Virus record (IMG/VR): IMGVR_UViG_3300035204_000621
Coordinates: 1-25,920 of that record
DNA length: 25,920 nt
Reading direction: 5' to 3' (one strand)
Source: a virus
The notes beneath the pieces were generated by a model that was not told the DNA's origin, searched no databases, and saw only the letters and a list, made by a program, of their open reading frames with translations. Below, piece by piece: positions 23,987 through 25,920 of the stretch (position 1 is its first letter; each line of letters starts with the position of its first letter). Both the position numbers and the translations under genes were made by a program.

Positions 23987-25822
23987 ATGTGGTATTGTCC
24001 TAAGAAATACGAGAAAACGATTCCGAACCTCAACGATGAACTCCTGAAGCTACAGGGAGAACTGGACGAGAAAGAAGCTCAGGTTAGCTTGGCTAAATTT
24101 TTAAGGAACAATGTTTATTTTACTACAGAGCTCCTTACTGGGATTAAGTTAGCTCCATATCAAGAGGTAACCTTGAGGGCCATGCTTAACAGGAACTTTA
24201 ACATGTGCGTTTGGGGTCGTGGTTGCGGTAAGACTTTCATTGCTTCTATTTTCTCTATTTTACAAACCGTTTTTGAGCCTAACACCAAAATCCTAGTTGC
24301 GGGACCGACGTTTCGTACCGCTCGTTTTATATTTAATAATATTGAAAAGATTCATGACAGTAAAGGTTCAGAGCTTCTTATGCAAGCGTTTGGCGCGAAA
24401 TCCAAACGTAACGATCAGTATGAATGGCTTATCAATGGTGGGTCCATCACGGCCATTCCGCTTAGTGGTGAAAAGATTAGAGGTTTTCGCGCCAACGTTC
24501 TTGTATTAGACGAGTATTTACTGCTTCCAGAAGAAACAATCAAAACTGTTCTAATGCCGTTCTTGGTTGCTCCACAGAATATTAAAGAGAGACTAGAGAT
24601 TAGAGAGATAGAAGATAAACTTATATCCAAGGGAGACATGAAGGAAGAGGATAGGATGGTCTTCGAGAATGACAGTAAAATGATAGCCCTTTCTTCTGCC
24701 AGCTACACCTTTGAAAATTTGTACAAGACGTACAAGGAATGGATGGAAAAAATTTACGGAGAAAAAATAGGAGAAGCAGGTGCGACCTATTTTATATCTC
24801 AAATGGGTTACGAAGCGTTACCCGAACACATGATCGATAGCACAATCATCGAAGAAGCTCAAGACGGTGGGCAAAGTCATTCAAGTTTTCAAAGGGAATA
24901 TTGTGCTCATTTTACTGATGGAAGCGATAGCTATTTTAGTGCAAAAAAAATGCACGAATGCACTATTCCCGACGGAGAAGAGCCGACAACGAGAGTTAGC
25001 GGCAAGAAAGGTTTAAAATACATCTTAGCAATTGACCCCTCGTTTAGCGATAGCCCAAGTTCTGACTATTTTGCAATGTCTGTCATGGAGCTAGATGAAG
25101 AGAAGGAACAATGTACCCTAGTTCATGGATATGCCGTAGCAGGAGGACATTTAAAAAATCATATTAAATATTTTTATTATTTAAATAAATTTTTTGATTT
25201 TGAAATGATTATGATAGATAACGCTGGTTATCAGTTTATTGACAGCGCAAATGAGAGTAAATTCTTTAAAAGAGATAAAATTAAATTAACCTTTTTTGAC
25301 TTTGATTCTGACGCAGAAGGACTGGATTACGAGCAGACGCTTCGAAGGGCTAGATATCAATATAACAAGGAATCGGGGATAAAATGCATCAAGCAAGTCT
25401 TTACAAGTAATTTCATTAGAAAAGCAAATGAGCACCTAAAAGCCTGTGTTGACTATAAAAGGGTTTGGTTTGCCTCTAGGGTTACAGCTAATGGGCAAGC
25501 TTTTGACAGGGCTGTATCTACGCACGTAGACACCAACTTATTAAACGCTGAAACCCTTCTGGAGCTAACTGAAACGCAAGATGATCTAATATACCAGACA
25601 AAGAAACAATGCGCCTTAGTAGAGGTAAAAACCACGGCGAGAGGCAATCAGACCTTTGATTTACCGCTACATTTGAAGAAAAGCACATCAGCCACAAGGG
25701 CAAGAAAGGACAACTATACCACGCTAATGCTGGGTACTTGGTCAGTGAAACTTTACTTCGATATGATGTCGAAAAGAGGAGAATCGGAGGGTAGCACCTT
25801 TACTCCAATAATGATTAATTGA
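23987..25822 (+). CDS. terL: terminase large subunit
   Basis: 611 residues, full length for TerL. ATPase: Walker A WGRGCGKT (76-83), Walker B VLVLDE (171-176), and a coupling motif ALSSAS (234-239). Nuclease: the first acidic residue in YILAIDPSFSD (D350), a second in MIMIDNAG (D411). TerL packages concatemeric DNA into the procapsid and cuts it. It starts one base after the nuclease stop with no strong ribosome-binding site, so translation probably continues from upstream. Portal and capsid genes, which usually follow, would lie beyond the window. Confidence 0.92.
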   Translation: MWYCPKKYEKTIPNLNDELLKLQGELDEKEAQVSLAKFLRNNVYFTTELLTGIKLAPYQEVTLRAMLNRNFNMCVWGRGCGKTFIASIFSILQTVFEPNTKILVAGPTFRTARFIFNNIEKIHDSKGSELLMQAFGAKSKRNDQYEWLINGGSITAIPLSGEKIRGFRANVLVLDEYLLLPEETIKTVLMPFLVAPQNIKERLEIREIEDKLISKGDMKEEDRMVFENDSKMIALSSASYTFENLYKTYKEWMEKIYGEKIGEAGATYFISQMGYEALPEHMIDSTIIEEAQDGGQSHSSFQREYCAHFTDGSDSYFSAKKMHECTIPDGEEPTTRVSGKKGLKYILAIDPSFSDSPSSDYFAMSVMELDEEKEQCTLVHGYAVAGGHLKNHIKYFYYLNKFFDFEMIMIDNAGYQFIDSANESKFFKRDKIKLTFFDFDSDAEGLDYEQTLRRARYQYNKESGIKCIKQVFTSNFIRKANEHLKACVDYKRVWFASRVTANGQAFDRAVSTHVDTNLLNAETLLELTETQDDLIYQTKKQCALVEVKTTARGNQTFDLPLHLKKSTSATRARKDNYTTLMLGTWSVKLYFDMMSKRGESEGSTFTPIMIN

Positions 25823-25920
25823 ATTATTTAGTCGCATTTTAAAATAAAATGTGTAATTTAAAACAAATTTAAAATAAAATATAGGTAGAAGGGCTGGCTG
25901 ACAATTATATCAGATTGAAG
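25823..25920. other. AT-rich intergenic end of the window
   Basis: Contains two copies of TTAAAATAAAAT and a short inverted repeat CTGA/TCAG. No gene or convincing promoter is visible in these 98 bases. Confidence 0.3.

Overview
The window is a 26-kb piece of a tailed-phage (Caudoviricetes) genome or prophage. The decisive genes are a large terminase at the right end, a PhoH-type ATPase, a SleB-type endolysin, a SprT-like protein, a RuvB-like AAA+ protein, a Gp88-like protein, a DUF932 protein and many tiny tightly packed orphan genes. There are no canonical tRNAs, rRNAs, transposases, integrases or CRISPR arrays. The host cannot be named from this sequence. Its polymerase must read textbook sigma70 promoters, because TTGACA-N17-TATATT and close variants occur about 18 times.

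Layout. (1) 1-1975: a plus-strand operon of very small overlapping genes (acidic orphans, a lipoprotein, a membrane peptide), then a C-rich, G-poor stretch. (2) 2370-3800: two paralogous HExxH proteins flank an apparently non-coding transcript at 2747-3197. It has its own promoter and terminator and carries 8-10 copies of a motif near TAGAGGATTACAACA. (3) 3818-5549: small genes and a RuvB-like ATPase. (4) 5640-15773: a modular accessory region. Short genes stand behind their own consensus promoter, usually with the ATG exactly six bases after the -10 box, so the mRNAs should be leaderless. A 41-48 bp imperfect palindrome (seven copies, both orientations) and GC-rich hairpins sit between the units. 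A minus-strand block near 10926-11625 holds a tRNA-like structured RNA whose predicted first base begins its closing stem. (5) 16045-17781: PhoH, a methyltransferase and a membrane protein, followed by a three-hairpin small-RNA candidate. (6) 17936-20852, minus: orphans plus two glycosyltransferases (GT2 with a helical C-terminal half, and GT9), probably for glycan decoration. (7) 20906-25822: zinc-ribbon protein, sigma-like factor with a cysteine cluster, a long helical protein in a terminase-small-subunit position, a C2H2/XPF-ERCC4 nuclease and TerL.

How it may work together. The left and centre look like early or accessory genes read by host polymerase, largely from leaderless mRNAs. The right looks like the late packaging module, which may be switched on by the encoded sigma-like factor. 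The most unusual material is regulatory: the fixed promoter-to-ATG geometry, the repeat-array RNA, the tRNA-like RNA, the small RNA with an anti-Shine-Dalgarno octamer in a loop, and the palindrome family. A link between these, with phage RNAs interfering with SD-dependent initiation while leaderless phage mRNAs escape, is a hypothesis only.
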